From Sabellastarte sp. h YS-2021 (Eukaryota > Annelida > Polychaeta > Sabellida > Sabellidae), in NCBI GenBank assembly GCA_964017235.1, contig OZ024938.1, positions 13,259,454 through 13,323,453 of the forward strand: a DNA stretch of 64,000 bases, read 5' to 3'. A program made the translations under genes and the position numbers. Of the stretch, positions 35,501 to 42,430 are shown one piece after another. Numbering within the stretch: the stretch's first letter is position 1; every line of letters begins with the position of its first letter. The notes beneath the pieces were generated by a model, which was not told the origin of the DNA, did no database searches, and saw only the letters and a list, made by a program, of their open reading frames with translations.

Positions 35501-38500
35501 CTGTACTCAATGACCTCTGAGCTGTACTCGTTGACCTCTGGGTGGCTCTCTTGCCATCCTCTTTCCTGCCACTTTGCTGACCCTCACTGGACCTGTTGTG
35601 GCTGTTCTGACTGGCTGTGGCTCTACTCTTTAGCACCCCGGGGGCTGTTTTAAAAGTTTTTAGAACATTATACTCGGGGAGTAGGAAAGTCATAACAGTA
35701 TGTGAAAAAGTGTAAACACTGGCATCCTATAAAAATGATAAAATGGGAAGAAGTCAAATTTTACATCATAAAATGGTCTAAACTGGTCATAAAACTTTTA
35801 ATTTAACTTACAAGAACCATATTCTCAGAAAAGTAAGGTTTCCTTTTTTTTTTTTTTTGCAAAAGTACCTTAAATTTAACAGAAGTTACAGAAACAGTTC
35901 ATCAACAGGAAAGGTATTGTAACTGATTGATAAAATATATAAGTGTAATATTACCACTGAACAGCCTTTGAAATCTTTGTAACTACATTCAAATCAAAAT
36001 TTTATATCTTCCATGATTCCAAAGCTTTGCTGAAATGATTAATGAAAGTTATCATGTTTGAATGTTACATGACATTTTGGTAACAAAAGCCAATCTTAGC
36101 TGTAAAGCGATACATTGTATGATGAGGACTGATACTTGCCTCTGTTCAGTACATCCTTCTGAGGTCTTGGCAAAGAACTGGACCTTTGTTTGGATACAGC
36201 CCCCTGGGATGATTTTATTGGCCCACTCACAACACATTGTTCATGTCTGTTCATCTTTTGTTTGGTGTTGCTAAGCAATACATTACTCCCAGTCTTTTCT
36301 CCAGTCTTTAAAACCTCAGCATTTTTCATAACTTGTGGGCTACTCACAGAGCCAAAGTCTAGTGGCCTGTTACTATTATCCAGAGAATCAGGGGCTTTTG
36401 CATTAGAATTTGAAAAACCTTCTGAAAACTTCCTAAACTGTCTTGGAGATTCCATTGGATTCCTCACACTATTATAATCATGGTTATGTTCCCTGTCAGA
36501 AGCTGATACATCATCAGGATCTTCTACTGCATCTCTTCTATTTCTTGGACTTTGTGCCGACTGCTCACGTAACTCTGAATTACGAACTCTACCAGAACAG
36601 TCTGTATTTTGCTGAAGACTCAGATATTCCACTCTTTGACCTATCCCAGACATTACACCATTGTCCTCCACTCTTTCATTGAATTCCACCTCTTGTAAAG
36701 CAGGAGCATTCTCAGTATTTCGGATAGTGGGACCTGCTCTGTCTTGTTCATTATGGAGTGGGAGATCATCAGTAGTGCCAAAGTTCACAGCTGAAAGAGT
36801 ATAGTTGAATAAGACTGAAGATAAGTCACTATTTGAATGCTTTGCCAATGTATTTGGTGAATACTGGAACATTTGTTAACTGTTTCAAGATTCTAAAGCT
36901 TTGCTGGTTTATTAAGCAAAATAATTGTTATGTCCTCCAACAGTCATACAAAATAAGAACTTTCATTGTAAAACATAATATTTGATAAAGATTTTATTAC
37001 ATGATCAACTACTCAGCTCCTCTTCTATCAACTATTAATTTTTTTCAATTTTTACATTACAAGTGGGAGAAAATGTTAACTTTTTAACATGCAAAGTTTA
37101 ACTTTTTTAAACACACACAAAAGGAACAGAACGGTAACAACTAAGAACAGAGCAATACAGTTAAAGTTTGTAGAAATAATCATTTGTTTCACAAAGGTTT
37201 TGTGCACCTTGGATATGTATATGGTCACTGAATATGACAGTGATATATGAATGCTACTGCTGGCAACAGAACAGAATCACAAATATGTGATATTTGCCTT
37301 TCAGTTCAACACTGTTCAGTCCAATTTCAAATAACCATAAAACGTTACTAGTGAGGGGGTAAATCTGATGAACATCCAAGTAATTGTAAACAAGGTCACC
37401 AATTGAGCTCATCAATAATAAAAGAATCAACTATGATTTCCTATGACCTCCGAATACATTTTATGGCTGTAAAAGCAACAGATAAGGAGATAATAGCGGG
37501 GGGGGGGGGGGGGGGGGGTGGTCTGGTGAATTAAAAATTTTTGATTACTATCTGGCATAAAAACGCTCATAAATCAATTAATTGTGGTCCAATAGGTCCC
37601 AAAATCTAATCAGCTCGAGATTTTGATAGTACTGACATGTATTTAAAATAACACCTTCCAACAGTACGTAGTTTTAATTGAGCGGCGATGACAAGTGGGT
37701 CTAACCGAAAAACTTATTTCCTATCATATGACCTTGATAAAAGTTACAAATAAGCGTGTGGAAAAATTTCTCCACACCTAAGATATAAAATTGCCAAAAA
37801 TGATCAGTATCCACCCACTTATAATGGAGATATTCATGGGAGACTGAAAGTGAAATCAAATAAGCACCCTTTTCAAAGACGCTTAATTATTAACAGCTAT
37901 CATCAAGTAAACGAAGCCTGATATTTATTTCTCAAATAATCTATGGTTTTCATAATGTCCCTTTTTAAGCAACATAATGAAATATATTTAAAAGCAATAA
38001 TTATTACATTTTAAAAAGTATCCCAAAACCCTTCAAGAATACTGGAAAGGAACTTGCTTCTAGTGAAAGTAGTGGGCATTTCATTTTTACTTACCAGTGG
38101 AAAATAAGTAGTAAATATTGTGGTCGTCTTACAAATTAATTGGCTTTTTCTCAAGCACTTACTGGGAGTGAGTCCTCCTTCTGTAGCTGGACTATCCCCC
38201 TTTGGACATCAGCGCCTTAGAGGATGGTTACATCAATTTTGGCGCCTTATAAATACTTCTTACTTACTTACTAAAATGAAAAGCTGTTTACTCATCATTA
38301 CTTTAGCCAAACAAATTATGGACAAAATGAAAAGAAACAGCTTATTGTGGATGCATAAGTAATCTGTAAAGCAAGAAAGTGAGAATATTAATTATCAAAT
38401 ATTTTATGATACATTTTCATGAAGCTGTACCAACAATCTTCCATTTCTTTATAAAACTATTTCTCACCATGCGCAAAAGGCTGGTAACCCCTCCTGTTTC

Positions 38501-40647
38501 CAGTACTGAGATCAGGATTACTGTTACTCAGCCCTGGTCTATGCATGGAGCCCTGCAGCAGCCCCACCCCTGTGCCTTGATCACTGCTGAAGGAAAGGTC
38601 AAACATCTGTTCATCCTCAGGGTGGGGATTTGGGTCAATGTTGAGTACCCACTGTCTCACAGGCTCATGTCTATCTTGTAGTCCCTGTTGGTTGAAGCTG
38701 TAAGAATATATATTGTGTACATGAAGAAGTAGAATATACAAATAGTAAATTGTGTGTTAAACTACTCACTAGGGGGTGGAATGAGTACAAAAATAGTTTA
38801 TTGTTGTTTATTGTTGATTACTTGTCATTGTTACTTTGCTTGCATTTGAGTACTTGCTCTGTTACTTTCCACATTCACAGTGGGTCTGTTTTTAAGCAGC
38901 ACTAAACAAGAGTAGCCAGTAGTATGTGTATTCTTTGGCTGTGTGGACATGAATATTGAATGTAAAATTATTTCAACATCAGCCAATAGCAGGGAGATAA
39001 TATCGTCAGCTAAACAATCCTATTCAGTTATTCTGAAAAAAATTGTTCTAGCATATCCCCAAATAGGCCTGCTAACAGGAAGTTAATAAAACGAAACAGG
39101 GCAGATCAAAGTCAAAGTTGGTAATTTACGTCCTGTTCAACAGCCAGGGTCATATTGGGACAGGCCCTCAGCATTACCACTTGCAGTTCTGATCAAGAAC
39201 ACATTACTAAAATCTACCAAAAATATGAGGTAAAAGTTTATAAATTTCGTCAGATATAGGGTTTAATTCAAATACTAAATTGCGAGTTAAGGTTACAAAT
39301 AAAATGCTGAAATTAAAACATGTCTTTGTACAACGATATCAGCAACCCTCTCCGAAAATAATAAATATTAACAATATTGACAAACAATTACATTACTCAT
39401 AACCAGCCTCAGGAGGCAGGAACCCCAGGCCACACTGGTATAATACGACAGCACCAAAGACACTCATTTTACAGCTCATTTATTTCACCAACTTCAGGTT
39501 CTCTATTGTCTATACAAAAATACCAGCTCTATGAAGATGTAAAATGCAGACCTTTTCAAGAACCCGTTTTTCACAATATAAGGTGGTTTTTACCCCAATT
39601 GAACACAAAGTGGAATACCTATCTTCCATTAACAACATACATTCTCACTTACCCTTGAGCTCCTGGGAGGTCCACATCCTGCTGCTGTCCCTCTGGCTCA
39701 TCTCTCTGTTGTATGGCAGCTGCCAAGTAGCCATGGTGGTGCAACTGCTCAGACTCAGCACTCTCCATCTCCAGATGTTGGTCTGCCTCAGCATTTTCAG
39801 ACTGGCTGACCACCTCCACTTCGTCTAATTCATCTTCAGCCCGATCATTGCCATCACCATTGTCACTGCTACCATAGTTATTATGGTCATCATCAGGGCT
39901 GTTGTCATCTTCTGGTCTATCATTGATGTTATTAATATGGTCAAAGTCATGGTCTTGGCTGGTATTGTCCCCTTCCACCTGACCACTACCAATACTGTGG
40001 TCATCAGTGTCCAGAGGATTGCAATCATCTGTTTCTCCATGAATTATATTGTCGTCGATATTGTGACAGTTAACATTATCCTTATGGTCACTCAGGCCAT
40101 TTAATGTACGGTCATGGCTTTCACTGACCAACTGAGAGTTCCGATAGTAATTGGGATCATCTTCTGGTATTTTACTGACACCATCACTTATATTATCATT
40201 ATCATCGACAATATTGGATCCATTATGCTCTTCAACTCTGTCATTTACACTGGCAGCACCAAAGTACTCATCTTCTTTACTATTGCATGCCATGCCTAGA
40301 CCTCTGACTTCAATATTTTCTTCTGTCTCTTGTAATATCTGACTCTTGTCTAATCGTCCTTGTTCCGTACCATCTGTAGGCTCCTCAGCTCTCCGAATCC
40401 CACTCAATGAGTTTTCTTTCACACAAAACTCACTGGTTTCATTGTACTCGGTGGCAATACTGACATCTCTGTCTTCAATGGACTGAGAAGTTGCATCAGC
40501 TGGAGAAGGATCAGGCATGAAGTTCTGGTCTTCCTCTCTACATTCTGTATCACTCTCCCCATCCTCTGAACTGCCTGCAGATGGCTGTTTGGGACTTAGT
40601 ACAAAATTGGGAGGACTTTCACCACATAAATCTCCTGGATCACTCAT
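14301..40647 (-). CDS. CNTROB: Centrobin ortholog, 19 coding exons
   Basis: Gene-level entry; exons in transcript order are 40647-39653, 38697-38468, 36790-36140, 35644-35426, 34987-34844, 33868-33741, 32377-32091, 31544-31400, 30181-30146, 28962-28882, 27846-27730, 27344-27252, 26489-26328, 25478-25386, 24550-24437, 24014-23919, 17799-17603, 15723-15576 and 14510-14301. All phases agree and the sum, 4146 nt, gives 1381 residues. Residues 1-790 are acidic, Ser/Asp/Asn-rich and probably disordered; about 885-1312 is continuous coiled coil. The identification rests on the segment LAVAMEMDRKKDHMIKQLDK in the coiled coil and LMQAHCDQALRLL near its end, both close to vertebrate centrobin as I remember it. 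Known: centrobin sits on daughter centrioles and supports centriole elongation and ciliogenesis. Odd: a longer acidic N-terminus than in vertebrates, one GC-AG intron, and introns full of transposons. Confidence 0.85.
15576..15723 (-). CDS. CNTROB: Centrobin exon 18
   Basis: 148 nt, acceptor TCTGTTTCAG, donor CTG|GTCAGT. Takes one base from exon 17 and ends in phase 0. Encodes the coiled-coil end ISELQSDLEEQQEINRVMES and the conserved-looking LMQAHCDQALRLL. Confidence 0.8.
15795..16095 (-). repeat. tRNA-derived SINE-C, diverged copy
   Basis: On the - strand it begins with a tRNA-like head (GGCCGAGTGGGTCACACACT) and continues through a body shared with 28470-28742 (on the + strand: GCTATATGACCCATCCGACT, ACCATTTATCAACGTCCTTA). 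The B box is degraded. Lies in a centrobin intron. Confidence 0.7.
16379..16535 (+). repeat. tRNA-derived SINE-B
   Basis: The head GGTCCTCGGTGGCCCAGTGG resembles a tRNA 5' half with an A box. The body has TATAACCCTGGCTGTTGAAC and ends near AAAACCCCAGCTTTGG. Inverted relatives lie at 54172-54329 (complete, with target duplication) and 39125-39185 (fragment). Confidence 0.65.
16591..16819. mobile_element. Palindromic MITE, family M1, copy 3
   Basis: TAGAGTAAGGAATCTAAAAT at the left and the inverse (TTTTAGATTGCTTACTCTA) at the right, 229 bp. Shares its interior with copies 1, 2 and 4 (AATAAATGAATTGTGGTGAG). In an intron of the centrobin gene. Confidence 0.88.
16925..17105 (-). repeat. 5S rRNA-related SINE-like repeat, copy 1
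   Basis: On the - strand it contains GAAGTTAAGCGACAATGGTC followed by TATGTTAGTACTGGGATGG, which resembles the 3' half of 5S rRNA including the internal control region. It is flanked by CTCTGGACTTTCATGAATTG and an A-rich tract. Arranged in tandem with the next copy, joined by AAGACCAAAAGGGGTTTTGG. Confidence 0.65.
17106..17335 (-). repeat. 5S rRNA-related SINE-like repeat, copy 2
   Basis: On the - strand it contains TACGTTAGTACTGGGATGGG followed by TGACC, again 5S-like, with the same flanks as copy 1 plus an extra upstream part (GAGGCAAGCTCTTCTTGGAA). Same orientation as copy 1, opposite to the copy at 25700-25985. Confidence 0.68.
17603..17799 (-). CDS. CNTROB: Centrobin exon 17
   Basis: 197 nt, acceptor TAAAATATAG, donor GAC|GTAAGG, ends in phase 2. 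Encodes coiled coil including QITELGRRNNKELSSQMSAL and REEEETLRQT. The upstream intron (17800-23918) is the largest of the gene and contains the DIRS-like element. Confidence 0.82.
18314..18690. repeat. Internal inverted-repeat structure at the 3' end of the DIRS-like element
   Basis: 18314-18373 (GTAACAAATTTTATTGTAAT ... CCTCACAA) is a perfect 60-bp inverse of 18586-18645. In addition 18646-18690 (TTTTATTGCGTAAAATAGCC ...) is the inverse of 23726-23768 at the far right end. Complementary internal and terminal blocks of this type are known in DIRS elements. Confidence 0.8.
18361..18539. repeat. Left terminal inverted repeat of the DIRS-like element
   Basis: Begins CTTACCTTATCCTCACAAAT and runs through GTGCGCATGCGCAC. 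Nearly identical, in inverse, to 23574-23751; I see about four substitutions. Confidence 0.85.
23574..23751. repeat. Right terminal inverted repeat of the DIRS-like element
   Basis: Ends CATTTGTGAGGATAAGGTAA then G; the inverse of 18361-18539. The palindrome TGTGCGCATGCGCAC lies inside. The bases just outside, GCTATTTTACGCAATAAAA, also match 18646-18665 in inverse. Confidence 0.85.
23919..24014 (-). CDS. CNTROB: Centrobin exon 16
   Basis: 96 nt, phase 0 at both ends. Acceptor CTATGACAG, donor CAG|GTGAG. Encodes a 32-residue coiled-coil segment containing LQEARLESAQRRLEAELTQR. Confidence 0.85.
24226..24300 (+). repeat. Fragment of the 5S-related repeat family with poly(A)
   Basis: A run of about 18 A is followed by AAGTGATCTCTAGATGTGCG and AGGCTAGCTAGAACTTGTGC, which align with 17281-17330 (AAGTGATTCCAAGAAGAGCT). 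It lacks the 5S-like core, so it is a truncated or solo flank. Confidence 0.5.
24437..24550 (-). CDS. CNTROB: Centrobin exon 15
   Basis: 114 nt, phase 0 at both ends. Acceptor TTACTGTTACAG, donor AAAG|GTAAAT. Encodes REHAQTSERADEMETELSKC and further coiled coil. Confidence 0.85.
25386..25478 (-). CDS. CNTROB: Centrobin exon 14
   Basis: 93 nt, phase 0 at both ends. Acceptor GTTTTCCAG, donor AAG|GTAAGG. Encodes a charged coiled-coil segment, ENLLWEQKEKKFNEELEVLK and on. Confidence 0.85.
25700..25985 (+). repeat. 5S rRNA-related SINE-like repeat, copy 3
   Basis: Contains GAAGTTAAGGGGCAATGGGC followed by TACGTCAGTACTTGGATGGG and TGACCGTC, the best 5S-like core in the window. Flanked by GAGCTCATGCTTCTAAGAAT and the family phrase CTCCGGACTTTCATCAGCTG. 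Lies in a centrobin intron, antisense to the gene. Confidence 0.72.
26328..26489 (-). CDS. CNTROB: Centrobin exon 13
   Basis: 162 nt, phase 0 at both ends. Acceptor TTTACAG, donor GAG|GTATTG. Encodes 54 residues of coiled coil (DQLRVKTQELEACAGELALY ... LTERLDRLHTQFAQLKEVYD). Confidence 0.85.
27252..27344 (-). CDS. CNTROB: Centrobin exon 12
   Basis: 93 nt, phase 0 at both ends. Acceptor TTTGTTGTAG, donor CAG|GTAGGG. Encodes TLSKFESELQDTVNCLSAEK and on. Confidence 0.85.
27730..27846 (-). CDS. CNTROB: Centrobin exon 11
   Basis: 117 nt, phase 0 at both ends. Acceptor GTACTACACAG, donor CGG|GTAGGG. Encodes SLGSVVDKWKQSESDRQHRF, continuing the conserved centrobin block begun in exon 10. Confidence 0.87.
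28470..28742 (-). repeat. tRNA-derived SINE-C
   Basis: On the - strand it starts GCCCCTGTGGCCTAGTGGGT (A-box region) and carries a B box, GGTTCGATCCT, then a body ending near the ATACTCAGAGCAATATCTCC block at the left. Shares the body with 15795-16095. A tail fragment occurs at 29628-29682. Intronic. Confidence 0.75.
28882..28962 (-). CDS. CNTROB: Centrobin exon 10 (signature segment)
   Basis: 81 nt, phase 0 at both ends. Acceptor CCATTACAG, donor AAG|GTATTT. Encodes LAVAMEMDRKKDHMIKQLDK, the segment on which the centrobin identification mainly rests. Confidence 0.87.
29628..29682 (-). repeat. SINE-C tail fragment
   Basis: TACTCCGTGCAATATCTCCA and GGACTCAAAGTGCTATA match the left (3') end of the SINE-C copy at 28470-28742. 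Confidence 0.55.
29892..30118. mobile_element. Palindromic MITE, family M1, copy 4
   Basis: TAGAGTAAGAAATCTAAAAT at the left and TCTTAGATTTCTTACTCTA at the right. Next to the left end AATTCTAAAATTCGCC shows a small local duplication. 227 bp, 28 bp downstream of the exon 9 boundary at 30146 on the + strand map. Confidence 0.88.
30146..30181 (-). CDS. CNTROB: Centrobin exon 9 (36-nt microexon)
   Basis: Acceptor GTTTTGTAG, donor AAAA|GTGAGT. Encodes HCEQLIQDLQRK, in phase 0 at both ends, linking exon 8 (ending QLRRK) to exon 10. Skipping it would keep the frame. Confidence 0.78.
30713..31092. mobile_element. hAT-type MITE with perfect 8-bp target duplication
   Basis: Left end TAGTGCTGTGACAATGTTTG, right end CACGGCACTA. 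The flanking 8-mers are identical: GTGGTAAA at 30705-30712 and at 31093-31100. 380 bp, no transposase. Intronic in centrobin. Confidence 0.9.
31400..31544 (-). CDS. CNTROB: Centrobin exon 8
   Basis: 145 nt. Acceptor CTTGTTACAG; the first base completes a Ser codon from exon 7. Donor AAG|GTAAAG. Encodes NLDQLLSYSSKYLTDLPATP and the start of the coiled coil (LRESLEKEQLRRK). Confidence 0.82.
31630..31934. mobile_element. Diverged hAT-type MITE, sister of the 30713 element
   Basis: CAATGTTTGTAGAAGTTCGA and GCTCGTTGACTGCCCC match the interior of 30713-31092. The ends TAGCTTGGTAAC and TTTTACTA are degraded and no 8-bp duplication is seen. Confidence 0.65.
32091..32377 (-). CDS. CNTROB: Centrobin exon 7 with Gly-His-Asn-Gln repeat
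   Basis: 287 nt. Acceptor GTGTTTTTCAG, donor ACAG|GTGTG, ends in phase 2. Encodes ALDYMADVKQHLQAILQGSN, then about five imperfect heptads of type GHGNQLS from a 21-bp minisatellite (about 32190-32300), then a Gly/His-rich stretch (GGHVTGHMTGQHGGSPISRH). Confidence 0.82.
32190..32300 (-). repeat. 21-bp coding minisatellite in centrobin exon 7
   Basis: On the + strand GCTGGTTTCCATGCACACTA and variants recur every 21 bases, about five units, each specifying Gly-His-Gly-Asn-Gln-Leu-Ser or a near variant. The frame is preserved through the array. Confidence 0.85.
32549..32938. mobile_element. hAT-type MITE with perfect 8-bp target duplication
   Basis: Ends TAGGGCTGCGAACGAGTACT and GTACCCGTCACAGCCCTA. 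Flanks CTTTGAAA at 32541-32548 and at 32939-32946 are identical. Subterminal GTACTCG motifs recur inside. 390 bp, intronic in centrobin. Confidence 0.92.
33190..33300. repeat. Short tandem repeat, units of about 27-30 bp
   Basis: AACAAAATTACAGTAAAAGC and close variants occur three to four times in a row, with CATAAATACAGT or CATACAGT between them. Non-coding. Confidence 0.6.
33310..33600. repeat. Truncated hAT-like repeat, right half
   Basis: Shares AACATGGCAGTTCTGCTCAA and AAAATGCTCTGAATACC with 43709-44645 and ends CGACCCATCCCTAG, the inverse of the family left end (TAGGGATGGGTCG at 10083). The left end of this copy is missing. Confidence 0.55.
33741..33868 (-). CDS. CNTROB: Centrobin exon 6
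   Basis: 128 nt. Acceptor ATTTCTTACAG, donor ACA|GTGAGA, ends in phase 0. Encodes PGLDSVHQLLHGPSLHESTH. Pro/Ser-rich, probably disordered. Confidence 0.8.
34844..34987 (-). CDS. CNTROB: Centrobin exon 5
   Basis: 144 nt. Acceptor GTCATAGCAG, donor GTG|GTAAGC, phase 1 at both ends. Encodes KKHLASQGVEISPIKSEEDS and an acidic/Ser tail. Confidence 0.8.
35426..35644 (-). CDS. CNTROB: Centrobin exon 4
   Basis: 219 nt. Acceptor TTTTAAAACAG, donor GGAG|GTGAGT. Basic, Ser/Arg/Gln-rich, with RATQRSTSTAQRSLSTAQRA (a small internal duplication) and a five-Gln run from CAG/CTG-type codons. It follows the GC-AG intron. Confidence 0.8.
35645..36139 (-). other. CNTROB: GC-AG intron of centrobin (intron 3)
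   Basis: Begins AG|GCAAGTATC at 36139 and ends AAAACAG at 35645. The nearby GT (GGCAA|GTATC) would leave phase 2 and break the frame into exon 4, whereas the GC site leaves phase 1, which exon 4 requires. AG|GCAAGT is the known consensus of GC-AG introns. Confidence 0.8.
36140..36790 (-). CDS. CNTROB: Centrobin exon 3
   Basis: 651 nt. Acceptor TACTCTTTCAG, donor AG|GCAAGT (GC-type). Encodes about 217 polar residues, Ser/Asn/Arg-rich and without a recognisable domain (VEDPDDVSASDREHNHDYNS; RKFSEGFSNSNAKAPDSLDN). Confidence 0.82.
36791..38467 (-). other. Centrobin intron 2
   Basis: Non-coding. Contains a run of 21 G at 37498-37518 and, near 38190-38275, a phrase (TTTGGCGCCTTATAAATACT followed by CTTACTTACT) that looks like the tail of a SINE. 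Nothing else was recognised. Confidence 0.5.
37498..37518 (+). repeat. Homopolymer run of 21 G
   Basis: 21 consecutive G at 37498-37518, followed by TGG. Intronic. Able in principle to form G-quadruplex, and prone to length error in sequencing. Confidence 0.9.
38468..38697 (-). CDS. CNTROB: Centrobin exon 2
   Basis: 230 nt. Acceptor TTCTTACAG, donor CATG|GTGAG. Takes two bases from exon 1 and ends in phase 1. Encodes RQWVLNIDPNPHPEDEQMFD, followed by a Ser/Gly-rich stretch. Confidence 0.82.
39125..39185 (-). repeat. SINE-B fragment
   Basis: GTCCTGTTCAACAGCCAGGG then TCATATTGGGACAG matches the inverse of 16379-16535. The tRNA-like head is absent. Lies in centrobin intron 1. Confidence 0.6.
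39653..40647 (-). CDS. CNTROB: Centrobin exon 1 (start codon, acidic N-terminus)
   Basis: Starts ATG at 40647-40645 (MSDPGDLCGESPPNFVLSPK), with an in-frame TAA two codons upstream that fixes this as the first Met. Donor CAAGG|GTAAGT, phase 2. Encodes 331 residues, very rich in Asp, Glu, Asn and Ser (DHNNYGSSDNGDGNDRAEDE). The sequence just upstream, GGTTTTTTTAG then AATAAACT before the ATG, looks like a splice acceptor, so a 5'-UTR exon probably lies further upstream. Confidence 0.83.
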
Positions 40648-40654
40648 AGTTTAT

Positions 40655-40690
40655 TCTAAAAAAACCAGTGCACAAAAAAAAAACATTAAT
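40655..40690 (-). promoter_or_regulatory. Candidate splice acceptor upstream of the centrobin start codon
   Basis: On the - strand a T-rich tract (TTTTTTTTTGTGCACTGG then TTTTTTTAG) ends at 40656, eight bases before the ATG. It could receive a 5'-UTR exon by cis-splicing. Confidence 0.45.
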
Positions 40691-40839
40691 AGCACTTGAA
40701 TGGACTTGAGTGGACTCCTTCACCAGAAATAAAATACAGAATTTGGGGTACCACGACAAGATTGGTGAACCCATTTAACCTTTTACAAGACATAACGGCT
40801 TTGTATAAACTCAAATAAGTGCAAATCCTGACTGAGAAA

Positions 40840-42430
40840 ATAGCATCAGAGATGCCTGTACCCCACAGCCTATGGAAATACATGTAGTTTTCAACACCAT
40901 GACATATAGAAGTAGTGAAACAGTACAAAGATTTGGATACTTTCAGAGCAGGGTCAGTTATACAAAGGTCAAAATAATGTTTAAGTAGAGAAAATAGTGT
41001 CAAAGAAAAATATAATGTATGTAAAGATAAAGTATTAAAACAAGCCAATTCAATAGCAAGATGACCTTAATCAGTAAACTAAAAATTATGAAGCTGTAAA
41101 ATTTATTAACTGGAGAATAGCTGTCAATGGAAATAGCACAATTATGTAAAAGTAAACATAATAATCAGTTGCGGCAATCCTTATATCTTTGTCATAAGAG
41201 AAACATGTCTCAAATATGACAGGTGAACACACTTTTGGGAAGTTAAAGGTCACACTATGATGATGCACACCTACAACACCCTAACCAATGTCCCCACCAA
41301 GTGCAAACTTTCTAAACTTTACGGAATACAGAAACAGCCCAGACAAGATTTTAAAACTGATGGTCATTACGACAAGGTCAAAGTTCGAATCAAGATCACA
41401 CCATGATGTTGAACAACTACAACCCCTAAGCAATGTCCTCACCAAGTATCAACTTCCTACACCTTACGGTTGCCAAGATATAGCCTGGACAAGATATTAT
41501 AGGTCAGGGTCACTACAGCATAGTCAAAGGTCAAATCAAGGTCACATCATGATGTTGCACACCTACAAACCCCGACCAATGTCCCCACCAAGTAACAACT
41601 TCCTACACCTTACGGATTCTGAGATATAGTCCGGACAAGATTTTATAGATAAAGGTCACCATGACAAGGTCAAAGGTCAAATCAAGGTCACACCGTGATG
41701 TTGCATACCTATAACCCCTAACCAATGTCCCTACCAATTATCAACTGCCTACACCTTACAGTTTCTGAGATATAGCCCGGACAAGAGTTTATAGGGCAAG
41801 GTCACTATGGCAAGGTCAAAGGTCAAATCAAGGTCTTCCTACACCTTTTGGTTTCTGAGATATAGCCCGGTCAATATTTTATAGGTCAAGGTCACAAGTT
41901 CACAACGGCAAAGTCAAATATCAAATCAAGGTCACACCTTGACATTGCACATCTACAAATCCCAGCCAATGTCCCTACCAAGTATCAACTTTACACCTTA
42001 TGGTTTCAGAGATATAGCCCTGACAAAATTTCATAGGTCAAGGGCACTACAGCAAGGTCTAAGGTCCACTCAAGGTCACACCATGACACAGCAAGGTCAA
42101 AGGTCAAATCAAGGTCACATTATGACACTACACATCTATAAACTCCAGCCAATGTCCCTACAAAGTATCAACTTCCTACACCTTACGGCTTCAGAGATAG
42201 AGCCCTGACAAAATTTCATAGGTCAAGGCACTACAGCAAGGCCAAAGGTCAAATTAAGATCACATCATGACATTGCACACCTACACCTCCTAACCAATGT
42301 CCCTACAAGGTATCAACTTCCTACACCTTACAGTTTCTGAGATACAGCCCGGACAAACTTTTTCCTGCTGTCTGCCTGACCATCTGGCATCTGGACACCA
42401 TGGGTGAAAACAATACCCCGACACCCCTTG
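40840..42430 (+). repeat. Composite interspersed repeat with internal tandem array, copy 1
   Basis: The left part (ATGCCTGTACCCCACAGCCT; TATTAACTGGAGAATAGCTG) is shared with 55455-55790. It is followed by about eight diverged tandem units of about 140 bp (41240-42340) built from CAAGGTCAAAGGTCAAATCA, TGCACACCTACAACCCC-like, CTTCCTACACCTTACGG and GAGATATAGCCCGGACAAGA blocks. The shared tail is GGTGAAAACAATACCCCGAC and CTGCAGGGTAAAAAT. Copy 2 is at 55455-56400, an inverted piece at 56690-57060, and a tail piece at 58460-58600. Confidence 0.8.

Noticed and set aside
36443..36682. + strand open frame opposite centrobin exon 3
   Set aside because: Antisense shadow; exon 3 is supported by phase and splice sites on the - strand.
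39825..40342. Several Ile/Val/Met-rich open frames opposite the acidic exon, looking like membrane proteins
   Set aside because: They are antisense shadows of the Asp/Asn-rich codons of centrobin exon 1; GAT/AAT-type codons read backwards as Ile and Val.
41240..42340. A CRISPR-like array
   Set aside because: The units are long, diverged and lack constant repeats with unique spacers, and the window is clearly animal DNA.
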